From IMG/VR virus record IMGVR_UViG_3300009136_000013, positions 1-42,725 of that record: a DNA stretch of 42,725 nucleotides; one strand, given 5' to 3'. Shown piece by piece: positions 8,117 through 14,084 of the stretch. The translations under genes were made by a program, and so were the position numbers. Within the stretch, counting starts at the first letter, position 1, and every line of letters begins with the position of its first letter. The stretch comes from a virus. Below the pieces are notes generated by a model. The model searched no databases. It was not told where the DNA came from and saw only the letters and a list, made by a program, of their open reading frames with translations.

Positions 8117-8393
8117 GCACTGCTTCAACACAATCCAGCTTTTAAGTGAAAAATGCGAGAGTTGCGGTAAATACCAAAATGAGCCTGCCGTCCCTATGGT
8201 TCGTATCAGCAAGGCCGAACATGACACCCTTAAGGCTAAAGCTAAGTTGTTTGATGAGGCGGTTCGTATCTTCGAACAGCACTGCGAAGGTTGCGAGACA
8301 GATTCAATAATAGAATATGGCAAACATGGCAAAGAAGGCTGCAAGAGTTGTATGTTCGGAATGTTCCTCGCCAAAGCCGAGGCCCTCAAATGA
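8106..8393 (+). CDS. Zinc-binding small protein
   Basis: 95 residues behind AAGGAGG. Two CxxC pairs at the N terminus (CKHC near 3-6, CESC near 17-20) form a zinc ribbon. A helical middle (KAEHDTLKAKAKLFDEAV) is followed by a second Cys cluster (CEGC and CKSC). Resembles small phage zinc-ribbon proteins of unknown role. The stop overlaps the next ATG (ATGA). Confidence 0.75.
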   Translation: MKCKHCFNTIQLLSEKCESCGKYQNEPAVPMVRISKAEHDTLKAKAKLFDEAVRIFEQHCEGCETDSIIEYGKHGKEGCKSCMFGMFLAKAEALK

Positions 8394-8545
8394 TCCCCTC
8401 ACCCGAAAAACGTATAGCATGGCACTTTAAACAGCTTGTAAGCGGCAAAGATGCTGAACATCATATTAACCGTATTAAAATACTAAGGAAACAGAAAGAT
8501 GAACAACAAACCCAAAACAGAATGGAAGTCAGTAAGAATACCTAA
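8390..8545 (+). CDS. Small hypothetical protein
   Basis: 51 residues (MIPSPEKRIAWHFKQLVSGK...), highly charged and helical. Coupled to the previous gene by an ATGA overlap and overlapping the next start by about 46 nt. Not recognised; probably real because of the coupling. Confidence 0.55.
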   Translation: MIPSPEKRIAWHFKQLVSGKDAEHHINRIKILRKQKDEQQTQNRMEVSKNT

Positions 8546-8780
8546 AGAGGCCCGCGCCATTATAATGAAGGAAAAGAGCCGTCTCGACGTCGAAGAAAAC
8601 AAGGCCGTCTTTTTCGGCGACTTGGCCCTGCTTTATATTAAGCGGGGAAAGTTGTTTAAGGACCTTTTAGAGGCATTACAAGAAAAATGCCACCACTGCA
8701 GCGTTGATCCAGCAGAAGATCAAGAAATATGCGAAGGTTGCTTCACCAATAAAACCCTCCTTAAGGCCAGAGACATCTAG
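8499..8780 (+). CDS. Putative ribbon-helix-helix / zinc protein
   Basis: 93 residues. The N terminus (WKSVRIPKEARAIIMKEKSR) has the strand then helix-turn-helix look of Arc/MetJ ribbon-helix-helix DNA-binding domains. The C terminus has CHHC (about 69-72) and CEGC (about 81-84), a likely zinc site. The combination suggests a small DNA-binding regulator. Last gene before the terminator. The assignment rests on pattern only. Confidence 0.6.
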   Translation: MNNKPKTEWKSVRIPKEARAIIMKEKSRLDVEENKAVFFGDLALLYIKRGKLFKDLLEALQEKCHHCSVDPAEDQEICEGCFTNKTLLKARDI

Positions 8781-8892
8781 CTATCACCTGCCCCGGTTTA
8801 TGGCCGGGGCTTTGTTTTATAAACGGGCAACCGCATTCGCATCTCTCTGAGCCTGCAAGTGGGCAATCGTCACAGTCTTGTTCTTTGCTCAT
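8761..8892 (-). CDS. Cys-rich small protein (43 aa)
   Basis: MSKEQDCDDCPLAGSERCEC and onward: five cysteines in 20 residues (CDDC, CECGC), probably a metal site, with a weaker C-terminal half. The start is supported by AAAGGAAAGAAAGAT directly upstream, the same purine block used by other genes here. It is convergent with the plus-strand gene, overlaps its last 20 nt, and reads through the terminator hairpin. Last gene of the leftward accessory operon. Confidence 0.6.
   Translation of the reverse strand: MSKEQDCDDCPLAGSERCECGCPFIKQSPGHKPGQVIARCLWP
8790..8818. terminator. Rho-independent terminator between converging operons
   Basis: GCCCCGG (8790-8796) pairs with CCGGGGC (8804-8810), followed by TTTGTTTT (8811-8818). 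Strong on the plus strand. No comparable T-run follows on the minus strand. Confidence 0.85.
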
Positions 8893-8922
8893 ATCTTTCT
8901 TTCCTTTGCTCTTCTAAGGGGG

Positions 8923-9150
8923 TTATCTTTTCCTGTACGTATTAAGCTCCCTGAACGTGCTGTGGCCGCTTTCTACTATCTCTTTGGCAATCATAGCCAT
9001 TTCCCTGTATTTAGGCTCTAAAGCTTGCTCTTGTGCGGTATTCATGCCTTGTACGCCGCCGCCGTGATCGTCAACACAGAAAGAGAAGTCGTCTGTCTTT
9101 ATCGACACCATGTTACCTATAATATTTACTTCGATTGTTTTCATCTTCAT
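8923..9150 (-). CDS. Hypothetical protein
   Basis: 75 residues (MKMKTIEVNIIGNMVSIKTD...). A beta-hairpin-like N-terminal half is followed by a helical half with EPKYREMAMIAKEIVES. AGGAG lies 8 nt before ATG 9150. No family recognised. Part of the leftward accessory operon. Confidence 0.7.
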   Translation of the reverse strand: MKMKTIEVNIIGNMVSIKTDDFSFCVDDHGGGVQGMNTAQEQALEPKYREMAMIAKEIVESGHSTFRELNTYRKR

Positions 9151-9179
9151 GTTATTACTCCTGTTTGAGTGATTGGGGG

Positions 9180-9422
9180 TTAAATATCCTTATAGCTATC
9201 CATTTCTTCTTGAGTTAGCCATGTAATGTTATCCTTGCCGCATTTAGGACATATCTCTACTGCATCGCCGCTCCAATCGCAATCATCGCATATGCCGACG
9301 ACATACATTGGTTTTAATATCGACTCTATTGATGGTGGCTGGTAGGCGTTATAAGCCTTCATTGTTTTTTCATGGAAGCTACAACTTCCAGATCCTTCAT
9401 CATACCAATTACCTTCGCTCAT
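9180..9422 (-). CDS. Zinc-ribbon-like small acidic protein
   Basis: 80 residues, acidic, with CDDCDWSGDAVEICPKCGKD near 45-64: a CxxC...CxxC zinc ribbon. Start at 9422 after AAAGGACAG. A disrupted frame ends inside its first codons. Unknown function. Confidence 0.72.
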   Translation of the reverse strand: MSEGNWYDEGSGSCSFHEKTMKAYNAYQPPSIESILKPMYVVGICDDCDWSGDAVEICPKCGKDNITWLTQEEMDSYKDI

Positions 9423-9720
9423 ATTCCTGTCCTTTCTTTAGACCGAGTTTATTAACCACGCATAGTACAGTAGTTATAGTCTTTAACTCTTTTAAGCAGT
9501 TCTTGTTTATCTTGCCAGTATCTCTTAGCACGGTTTCAATATGCGTTTGGTAGTGCTGGGTCGGCGATAGTCCACGTTCGATCTTCTGTATTATTTAACA
9601 CGATCGTTTTAAAGCTATTACCTCTCGTATGACCCTTTGTTATTATACTTTCTAGAAAAGTCTTTTTTTCGATATTCGTTATCAAAGGCGAAGGCTTGTA
9701 TTTCTTAACCTGTTTGCTTT
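9409..9720 (-). pseudogene. Frameshifted or degraded small gene
   Basis: Two long overlapping minus frames fill the gap between the methyltransferase and the 9422 gene. Frame A (about 9720 to 9536) includes KTFLESIITKGHTRGNS and TEDRTWTIADPALPNAY. Frame B (9594 to 9409) includes IETVLRDTGKINKNCLKEL. Joining A to B near 9540 needs one skipped base (+1) and gives about 100 residues of protein-like sequence. Frame A has no ATG; a TTG near 9684 is possible but lacks a ribosome site. I read it as a broken gene; a sequencing error or programmed frameshift is possible. Confidence 0.5.
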
Positions 9721-10437
9721 TTATTTAACTAAAAACAGCTTTTCGACACCTTTTTTACTACCAGTGTCTTTTGTTAAGCTGGAATTTATCTCTTTTTGCC
9801 AGATGCACTCAATTCCTTCAGGTGCGTTATATTCAGATACTAAAACAACATTGCCATATTGGCTCTCGGCGTATTTCTTGCACCACTTCCAAAAGTTGGC
9901 ATGGCTAAAATCGTCCTTATACCCCGCCGTATCCTGGTATGGAGGATCGCAGTAGACGACGCAGTTTTTAGGGGCCCAGTTCTTATATGAGCAACACCGA
10001 AAATCGACATCTCGTAAATTGAGAGATTGCCTCCTTATGTGCCTGCCAGCCTCAGATTGGTAGTTGCGACGCTTGCCCTCTTTGGTAATTATCTTGCCTG
10101 CGAAACCAGAAAACCAGACCCCGTTATAACTACAGCAAACGCCAGCCCAGCCAATAAGCGACAGGGGGTATTTGTGCGGATTAGACTTGTATTCAGCGTA
10201 CTCCTCTTTAGGTATGTACGGAAAGTCTACATCTCCGTCTTGCATCTCTATTAAAAGGGCGATAACATATTGGTTCAGGTCTGAGCCTTGCTTATCGGCA
10301 CATATAATATGCTCAATCATATTAGCACCACCGACAAAAGGCTCGATATAAGTCTTATAACCGCCGGAATCAATAAACCCTTGAATGATTGGGGCTATGT
10401 GCTTTGCGATCCGTCTCTTACTACCCATGTATTTCAT
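9721..10437 (-). CDS. D12-class N6-adenine DNA methyltransferase (Dam-like)
   Basis: 238 residues. The order is MKYMGSKRRIAKHIAP (N-terminal K-x-x-GSK of D12 enzymes), motif I YIEPFVGGANM (about 30-40), GSDLN near 51-55, and the catalytic DPPYQDTAGY (about 164-173; DPPY). Slightly shorter than E. coli Dam (278 aa) but complete in motifs. Likely methylates adenine in a short palindrome, protecting phage DNA or altering regulation. It is the first gene behind the pseudoknot leader at 10453-10526 and its own promoter. Confidence 0.9.
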   Translation of the reverse strand: MKYMGSKRRIAKHIAPIIQGFIDSGGYKTYIEPFVGGANMIEHIICADKQGSDLNQYVIALLIEMQDGDVDFPYIPKEEYAEYKSNPHKYPLSLIGWAGVCCSYNGVWFSGFAGKIITKEGKRRNYQSEAGRHIRRQSLNLRDVDFRCCSYKNWAPKNCVVYCDPPYQDTAGYKDDFSHANFWKWCKKYAESQYGNVVLVSEYNAPEGIECIWQKEINSSLTKDTGSKKGVEKLFLVK

Positions 10438-10452
10438 AATTTAGCCCATTAA

Positions 10453-10526
10453 AAAATCCACATACGTTTGCCCGACAAGACAGTTCGCAGTGGATTTTGT
10501 TGATAAGCTATTTTAGTCTTGTCGGG
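10453..10526 (-). ncRNA. Pseudoknot leader A, upstream of the Dam-like gene
   Basis: Minus-strand order: CCCGACAAGAC (10526-10516), AAAATCCAC (10498-10490), GTCTTGTCGGG (10481-10471), GTGGATTTT (10461-10453). The first and third segments pair over 11 bp and the second and fourth over 9 bp, all Watson-Crick, so the stems interleave in an H-type pseudoknot. It starts about 7 nt after the predicted transcription start and ends 15 nt before ATG 10437, followed by extra Ts. Likely a cis-regulatory leader that controls access to the ribosome site or premature termination. Confidence 0.7.
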
Positions 10527-10539
10527 TATATCTCATTAC

Positions 10540-10567
10540 AATATACCAACTATTTTAAAGAAGTCAA
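10540..10567 (-). promoter_or_regulatory. Promoter of the Dam-like gene
   Basis: Minus strand: TTGACT (10567-10562), 16-nt spacer, TATATT (10545-10540). Expected start about 10533. Part of a block repeated at 11249-11291. Confidence 0.75.
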
Positions 10568-10582
10568 GCTTTATTTTGGAAA
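10540..10582. repeat. Duplicated promoter block, copy 1
   Basis: 43 nt matching 11249-11291 at 40 positions. It covers the -10, spacer, -35 and about 15 nt upstream (TTTCCAAAATAA on the minus strand). The pseudoknot downstream differs in sequence, so the promoter was copied or conserved while the leader diverged. Confidence 0.85.
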
Positions 10583-10693
10583 TTTATTAAAATTCTGCTT
10601 CGGCCCCTTGACTTTCCTCTTGAACCACTTAAGCCATGTACCGCCGTAATTTGTTCCTTTGTACTTATTTCGCATTCTTTTCAAGATGCCCAT
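10571..10693 (-). CDS. Small basic protein (40 aa)
   Basis: MGILKRMRNKYKGTNYGGTW and onward, strongly basic with aromatic residues. GGAGC lies 9 nt before ATG 10693. The gene ends just upstream of the promoter for the Dam-like gene. Too short to be placed in a family; it could bind nucleic acid. Confidence 0.5.
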   Translation of the reverse strand: MGILKRMRNKYKGTNYGGTWLKWFKRKVKGPKQNFNKFPK

Positions 10694-10725
10694 TTTTCTT
10701 GCTCCACTTAATCTATTGTCTTTAA

Positions 10726-10836
10726 TGAGATAGGCAGGAGTCGAACCTGTATAGCCCTAGCAGCTACAGTGTCTATCTAAATCGAACCGGTTTTTGCATC
10801 CGGCACACTCTGGCGATACCATTCCGCCACTATCTC
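10726..10836 (-). tRNA. tRNA-like gene, class II look, anticodon uncertain
   Basis: Minus strand, 111 nt. A perfect 7-bp acceptor stem GAGATAG/CTATCTC with discriminator A; TG then a D-arm GCG...CGC with Leu-like TGGCGGAATGGTA; a T-arm ACAGG-TTCGACT-CCTGC (one mismatched pair); and a variable-arm hairpin GTAGC-TGCTAGG-GCTAT directly before it. The middle is too long. Either CCGGA-TGCAAAA-ACCGG is the anticodon arm (CAA, Leu, with an unusual G at position 33 and a mismatch), or AGTGT/ACACT is the anticodon stem with about 25 extra nt in its loop. No encoded CCA. It could be an unusual functional tRNA, an intron-like insertion, or a decaying gene. Confidence 0.65.
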
Positions 10837-10912
10837 GTATTAAATTATAAAAGGGCATTACTGACTTGAACAGTAGAGAAGGCTGGTTCCTTTGCCGATT
10901 GGAGGAGGTGTT
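10837..10912. other. Short spacer
   Basis: About 75 nt between the tRNA-like gene and the stop of the 11122 gene. I see no gene, promoter or strong hairpin in it. Confidence 0.5.
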
Positions 10913-11122
10913 TTAATCTTCTACCGGAGAGTCTTCAAGCAAATTGTAGATTTGACTGCCTAAATCAGCCTTGCCTTCTGCAAAGCCGCCATAAAAGGCG
11001 TCGTCGCCATTGCCGCCCCAACCATCCTCCATATTGCTTCGGAGGTCTTCTGGGTCGAGCTGTCCTTCTTGTGCGTCTTTACATAACTGCGTGATCTTTT
11101 CTAACAATTCAACTGTGTTCAT
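10913..11122 (-). CDS. Small acidic protein
   Basis: 69 residues, very acidic (MNTVELLEKITQLCKDAQEG...). An N-terminal helix is followed by a Gly/Asp-rich loop (EDGWGGNGDDAFYGGF). Small acidic early proteins of this kind are often DNA mimics or inhibitors of host enzymes, but nothing specific is recognised. AGAGGTAAG lies just before ATG 11122, itself preceded by pseudoknot leader B. Confidence 0.68.
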   Translation of the reverse strand: MNTVELLEKITQLCKDAQEGQLDPEDLRSNMEDGWGGNGDDAFYGGFAEGKADLGSQIYNLLEDSPVED

Positions 11123-11151
11123 AATCTTACCTCTTTCTGTCCAAAAGAAAA

Positions 11152-11232
11152 GCCAAGTAGCGGGGAAACCTTGAGAGAAACCTCACCGACTTGGCAATTT
11201 CGTAAATTCGTATTCAAATGTATCTCAAGGTT
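11152..11232 (-). ncRNA. Pseudoknot leader B, upstream of the acidic protein gene
   Basis: Minus strand: AACCTTGAGA (11232-11223), GCCAAGT (11195-11189), TCTCAAGGTT (11176-11167), ACTTGGC (11158-11152). Stem 1 is 10 bp and stem 2 is 7 bp, both perfect and interleaved. It begins about 10 nt after the predicted start, ends 29 nt before the start codon, and is followed by TTTTCTTTT. Same topology as leaders A and D but unrelated stem sequence. Confidence 0.72.
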
Positions 11233-11248
11233 ATTCATAACATCATAA

Positions 11249-11276
11249 ACTATACCAACTATTTTCAAGAAGTCAA
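11249..11276 (-). promoter_or_regulatory. Promoter of the 11122 gene
   Basis: Minus strand: TTGACT (11276-11271), 16-nt spacer, TATAGT (11254-11249). Expected start about 11242. Confidence 0.8.
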
Positions 11277-11291
11277 GTTTTATTTTGGAAA
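11249..11291. repeat. Duplicated promoter block, copy 2
   Basis: Matches 10540-10582 at 40 of 43 positions; see copy 1. Confidence 0.85.
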
Positions 11292-11312
11292 AAATGGGAG
11301 AATGGGGAAAAA

Positions 11313-11495
11313 TTATTCACAGTCACCGCAAATATTGCCTTCCGGCACGCTCGACTCTTGGTACATTTGGCATCCACACTTGAAACATGGGACAATATCA
11401 GGTTCTTGCTCCTGTTCATCCCATGATTGAGCTTCGTACTCAAGGGCTTGCTCGTATTCGTCGTCTGAATAGTAATCTACTCGTTCTACGCCCAT
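11313..11495 (-). CDS. Acidic zinc-ribbon protein
   Basis: 60 residues. An acidic, Tyr/Glu-rich N-terminal half (YYSDDEYEQALEYEAQSW) is followed by CFKCGCQMYQ and a final CGDC: a CxxC...CxxC zinc ribbon. Probably a small adaptor or regulator; family not recognised. Preceded by structured leader C. Confidence 0.68.
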   Translation of the reverse strand: MGVERVDYYSDDEYEQALEYEAQSWDEQEQEPDIVPCFKCGCQMYQESSVPEGNICGDCE

Positions 11496-11519
11496 CTTCT
11501 TTACTCCTTAATATAAAAC

Positions 11520-11630
11520 ACAGGGCAGGCAGGATTGGCTTGTCGCCAATAGGCTTTGCTGGCCCAAGGTTAGCCTCCTGCGATTCCAGGCTCACGCCAC
11601 TGCCCTGTATCTGTTTCTTATTAGCTTGGG
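11520..11630 (-). ncRNA. Branched pseudoknot leader C
   Basis: Outer stem ACAGGGCAG (11608-11600, minus) with CTGCCCTGT (11528-11520), 9 perfect bp. Inside it on the minus strand are GCAGGA/TCCTGC, AGGCT/AGCCT and ATTGGC/GCCAAT, which form a branched fold. CTTGGG (11568-11563) within the inner loop can pair with CCCAAG (11630-11625) upstream of the outer stem, a 6-bp pseudoknot. It ends 24 nt before ATG 11495. No promoter is seen between it and the 11638-11925 gene, so it may be read from the upstream promoter. Confidence 0.6.
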
Positions 11631-11637
11631 GTGGGGG

Positions 11638-11925
11638 CTATTCGTCTTTCTGGTCGTAATAGTAACCGAGCGGATTTAATCCTGACGATAACTTGTGTTT
11701 TTCAACTACTTCAACCACAGCAGGATCATCCGACAATAGCTTTATGTCATCTGCATCGACCGTATTGACTACCTCGGAATGCTTCCCTAATATTTCTCCT
11801 AGATAGACTTCCTTGCCTGTAATCTCCTCGATTTCATCAGAAGTGGCGATAAAAACTCCTTCAACTTCGCCCTGCCTTCCGTAATCCCAAAAGAATCTAT
11901 AGACGCCTTTTTTGCCTTCACTCAT
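11638..11925 (-). CDS. Hypothetical acidic protein
   Basis: 95 residues (MSEGKKGVYRFFWDYGRQGE...). A beta-rich N-terminal half with GVFIATSDEIEEITGKEVYL is followed by an acidic middle and a YYYDQKDE tail. Resembles small phage proteins of unknown function. First gene of the leftward accessory operon, expressed from the promoter near 12170 through a leader of about 220 nt. Confidence 0.7.
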   Translation of the reverse strand: MSEGKKGVYRFFWDYGRQGEVEGVFIATSDEIEEITGKEVYLGEILGKHSEVVNTVDADDIKLLSDDPAVVEVVEKHKLSSGLNPLGYYYDQKDE

Positions 11926-11949
11926 TACTTACACCTCTTTCATTAAAAA

Positions 11950-12016
11950 AACCACCGGCAAGGAACGGTCAGAACCTCACAGGCGGTTGATTCTTTAAAC
12001 ACACATTTTTGACCGT
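11950..12016 (-). ncRNA. Pseudoknot leader D
   Basis: Minus strand: ACGGTCA (12016-12010, written 5' to 3'), AACCGCC (11988-11982), TGACCGT (11971-11965), GGTGGTT (11956-11950). Stem 1 is 7 perfect bp. Stem 2 is 7 bp with one G-U pair that is possible only in the minus-strand RNA. Stem 2 runs into TTTTTTT, so it could also act as an attenuator. It ends 24 nt before ATG 11925. Confidence 0.68.
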
Positions 12017-12039
12017 ATTTCACTGTTTCGCTTTCTACA

Positions 12040-12130
12040 TCCACTCAGGAAGGCTAACCCCAATTATTTAATCCGATCTTCACGTCCGTGCACGGCTCCG
12101 CTACTGCCGGAAACCTTCTGAATGGAATAC
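12040..12130 (-). ncRNA. Further structured leader segment
   Basis: In the same 5' leader, TCAGAAGG (minus, about 12125) can pair with CCTTCCTGA (about 12050) with one bulge, enclosing the palindromic hairpin CCGTGCACGG. No convincing pseudoknot seen. It lies between the promoter at 12154-12181 and leader D. Confidence 0.4.
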
Positions 12131-12153
12131 ATTTGGCGTACTCTACTTCTTAT

Positions 12154-12181
12154 ACTATACACTATTCTTTGCCAAAGTCAA
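12154..12181 (-). promoter_or_regulatory. Promoter of the leftward accessory operon
   Basis: Minus strand: TTGACT (12181-12176), 16-nt spacer, TATAGT (12159-12154). Expected start about 12147. Confidence 0.8.
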
Positions 12182-12199
12182 GGGCGGGTAATAAAGTTT

Positions 12200-12332
12200 T
12201 AGCAAATCCATCTGTTAAGTAATACTTAATAGTTAAGCATGGGTGATATTAACGAGTTAATTGCGGATTCTTAACCCTATCCTGCTAACATTGCCGTAAA
12301 ATATTCAATATTGTGCTATTGAGTGTTTTTCG
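12200..12332. promoter_or_regulatory. Divergent control region with operator-like repeats
   Basis: No gene. Contains the inverted repeat TTAAGTAATACTTAA (12215-12229), further TTAAG/TTAAC half-sites nearby, and TATTCAATA at 12302-12310, which recurs at 12341-12349 inside the rightward promoter spacer. This looks like binding sites for a dimeric regulator between divergent promoters. No repressor gene is recognised in the window, so the regulator may be one of the unassigned small proteins or a host protein. Confidence 0.5.
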
Positions 12333-12333
12333 T

Positions 12334-12362
12334 TTGCAGATATTCAATACGTTGGGTATTAT
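12334..12362 (+). promoter_or_regulatory. Promoter of the rightward early region
   Basis: TTGCAG (12334-12339), 17-nt spacer, TATTAT (12357-12362). Weaker than the other promoters; the spacer carries the second TATTCAATA copy. Expected start about 12369, giving a short leader to ATG 12396. Confidence 0.6.
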
Positions 12363-12395
12363 TTACCTGTAAGCAATATTTAACGGAGCAACCAA

Positions 12396-12665
12396 ATGTA
12401 CAAACAAGGTGATAAATTCAACGCGTGTCGGCTCAACGGCAAACCTGTCACGATCAAGGTCAATGGCAAGGTTACTCTGGCTACCTTTACAGTAGTAGCT
12501 CACTGCATCGAAAATGGCTTAATCGAGTGTGAGGGCGATCTGCGACAGCCTTATGAATGGTATGACTGCGAGATTAAATGGATGCCCTTGCCGAAGTCAG
12601 GGACGAAGCCGAGGTACTATCAGTTGTTCCCGGACAAGTTTGATTTCTACAGGGTTGCAGGCTAA
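12396..12665 (+). CDS. Hypothetical early protein
   Basis: 89 residues (MYKQGDKFNACRLNGKPVTI...). Compact beta-rich sequence with an SH3-like KxxxVTIKVNGKVTLATF opening and a WYDCEIKWMPLP segment. AACGGAG precedes ATG 12396. First gene of the early operon; no family recognised. Confidence 0.72.
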   Translation: MYKQGDKFNACRLNGKPVTIKVNGKVTLATFTVVAHCIENGLIECEGDLRQPYEWYDCEIKWMPLPKSGTKPRYYQLFPDKFDFYRVAG

Positions 12666-12693
12666 CTATAATACTTTATAAAGGAAATGAACG

Positions 12694-13071
12694 ATGGACG
12701 ATTTAAAAAAGCAGATAGAAACATTTGAAGCAGCTATTGGCGGATACAAAGCTATCAAGGCTGATATGGATACGTATATATCCGGTGCTTTAGCCAAGAT
12801 AGCCAACCTCAAGCGGCAGATCGCCGACAGCGAGGCTACTTATTCTATTGGGGATAGGTTTAAAAAGCCCAATGAAGAAATGGAATGGATACTTACTTTT
12901 GCCGATTCAGCCCAAGCCAAAGTAATGTTTGTGAGCTTATCGTCCGGCTGTTGGGCTAACGGGTCTCATAGGGTGGCTGATAATAGAGATATAACAATTA
13001 AGGAGTTTGCTGCAATGCGATTTGGCAACATAAGTCGCACCTACGACGCCCGCAAGCAAGAGAAATGCTAA
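12694..13071 (+). CDS. Coiled-coil plus compact domain protein
   Basis: 125 residues. Residues 1-48 form a coiled coil (DDLKKQIETFEAAIGGYKAI...LKRQIADSEATY). The rest is an SH3-like unit starting SIGDRFKKPNEEMEWIL, a pattern seen in small early phage proteins. AAAGGAAATGAACG precedes ATG 12694. Function unknown. Confidence 0.72.
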   Translation: MDDLKKQIETFEAAIGGYKAIKADMDTYISGALAKIANLKRQIADSEATYSIGDRFKKPNEEMEWILTFADSAQAKVMFVSLSSGCWANGSHRVADNRDITIKEFAAMRFGNISRTYDARKQEKC

Positions 13072-13096
13072 CCTTCGGGCTTTAAGGAGAATAGGC

Positions 13097-13246
13097 ATGG
13101 AAAAGATTGATAAATCAGATGGAAGCGGTTGCGTTGGCTGCTTGCCCGGAGCGACCTGCGATGAGTGCATCCATAAGGAAAGTGTTGTTGAGCGGGAAAA
13201 GCGTTTTGGTGCTGAACGAGCAAAAAGACTGGCCGCAAAAGACTAA
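13097..13246 (+). CDS. Small Cys-rich protein (49 aa)
   Basis: MEKIDKSDGSGCVGCLPGAT and onward: CVGC then CDEC form a short zinc knuckle, followed by a charged helix (ESVVEREKRFGAERAKRL). AAGGAGAATAGGC lies just before ATG 13097. Resembles short phage zinc proteins. Confidence 0.62.
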   Translation: MEKIDKSDGSGCVGCLPGATCDECIHKESVVEREKRFGAERAKRLAAKD

Positions 13247-13281
13247 CCCCCCTAACGGGTTGATATAAGGAGAATAGAAGA

Positions 13282-13806
13282 ATGACAGAACATAGTAAAT
13301 TACCGTGGCGACTTAATAACTATCATTTCCCTCATGCCTTTATTGTTTTCGATAAAGACTTAAGCGAGGACAATGACTCACATGCTACCGCAGAAGGTCG
13401 TGTGGTCTGTATCCCCGAAGGGAGAGGCAAAGAAGATGGCGAAATGAAAGCTAACGCCGCCTTCATAGTCGAAGCCTGTAACGCCCACGCCAAGCTTAAA
13501 GCTCAGGTGGCCGAATTAGAACAACATAGACATGGACACTTGCCGTCATGTGGAGGTGCTGATCCGGCCCGTCACGAGTGCGACTGTGGCTATTTACAGG
13601 GTTATGCCTACCGAGACCTTAAAGCTCAGGCAGAGTTGCTTGAGGGCTTATTACCCCTAGTTGGCGAGCTACTCAGCAGTGATATATATGCAGACGCCGA
13701 GGGGGTTATTGTTGTCAGGGAGGCAGGCTACGACGACGACAGTTATCAGGTTAATATTAAGTTGATCGACGAAATTCTACAGCAAGCAAAGGAACTATCC
13801 CTATGA
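13282..13806 (+). CDS. Ead/Ea22-like phage protein
   Basis: 174 residues. Begins EHSKLPWRLNN (about 3-13) and has NAAFIVEACNAHAKLKAQVAEL near 71-92, the signature of the loosely defined Ead/Ea22-like proteins of early phage operons (PW[R/E]...NAxFIVxAxN). A CDCGY cluster follows, then acidic C-terminal strands. AAGGAGAATAGAAG before ATG 13282. Function unknown in the whole family. Confidence 0.7.
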   Translation: MTEHSKLPWRLNNYHFPHAFIVFDKDLSEDNDSHATAEGRVVCIPEGRGKEDGEMKANAAFIVEACNAHAKLKAQVAELEQHRHGHLPSCGGADPARHECDCGYLQGYAYRDLKAQAELLEGLLPLVGELLSSDIYADAEGVIVVREAGYDDDSYQVNIKLIDEILQQAKELSL

Positions 13807-13811
13807 AGGGA

Positions 13812-14056
13812 ATGGCCTTTTATTATTTTGAAATTAAGTTTTACATATCGCCTCGCTTGGACGTTCCAAGTCTCGGCCATACAGAATCGCTAACGCCTCG
13901 ACAGGAGCCAAGCGGTTACGGCTGAACGGGTTGCAAGGGTAGCGGCCAACGCTAAAATAACTTTGAATATATACATTTAATGATAGTAGATACAGGTGTC
14001 TCCGGCTTCATCGCTTGAGACACCCTTTAGGACAGTAATTGAACGGGCATAAGCCC
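13812..14056 (+). ncRNA. Structured leader H with possible pseudoknot
   Basis: About 280 nt without a gene. ATGGCC (13812-13817) pairs with GGCCAT (13875-13880), and CGCTTGG (13854-13860) in that loop pairs with CCAAGCG (13908-13914): interleaved, 6 and 7 bp. A competing local hairpin is CTTGGA-CGT-TCCAAG (13856-13870), so two states are possible. Further on are GGTGTCTC/GAGACACC (about 13995-14024) and GGGC-ATAA-GCCC (about 14044-14055). ATG 14085 follows AGGAG. Could be a switch-like leader or a small RNA. Confidence 0.5.
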
Positions 14057-14084
14057 ATAAACCATTTTATAGGAGTATAGTAAC

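Noticed and set aside
9661-9760. Programmed frameshift joining the Dam-like gene to the frame behind it
   Set aside because: The -1 frame from the possible slip sites meets a stop immediately.
10726-10836. Confident tRNA-Leu(CAA) call
   Set aside because: The anticodon loop has G at position 33 and a mismatched closing pair, and the spacer before it is too long.
10453-12016. Reading the pseudoknots as type III toxin-antitoxin RNAs
   Set aside because: No tandem repeats and no ToxN-like endoribonuclease gene; the structures stand singly before different genes.
12040-12130. Resemblance of the GAGCCGTGCACGG hairpin to group II intron domain V
   Set aside because: The required second strand and GAAA loop are absent, and there is no intron-encoded protein.
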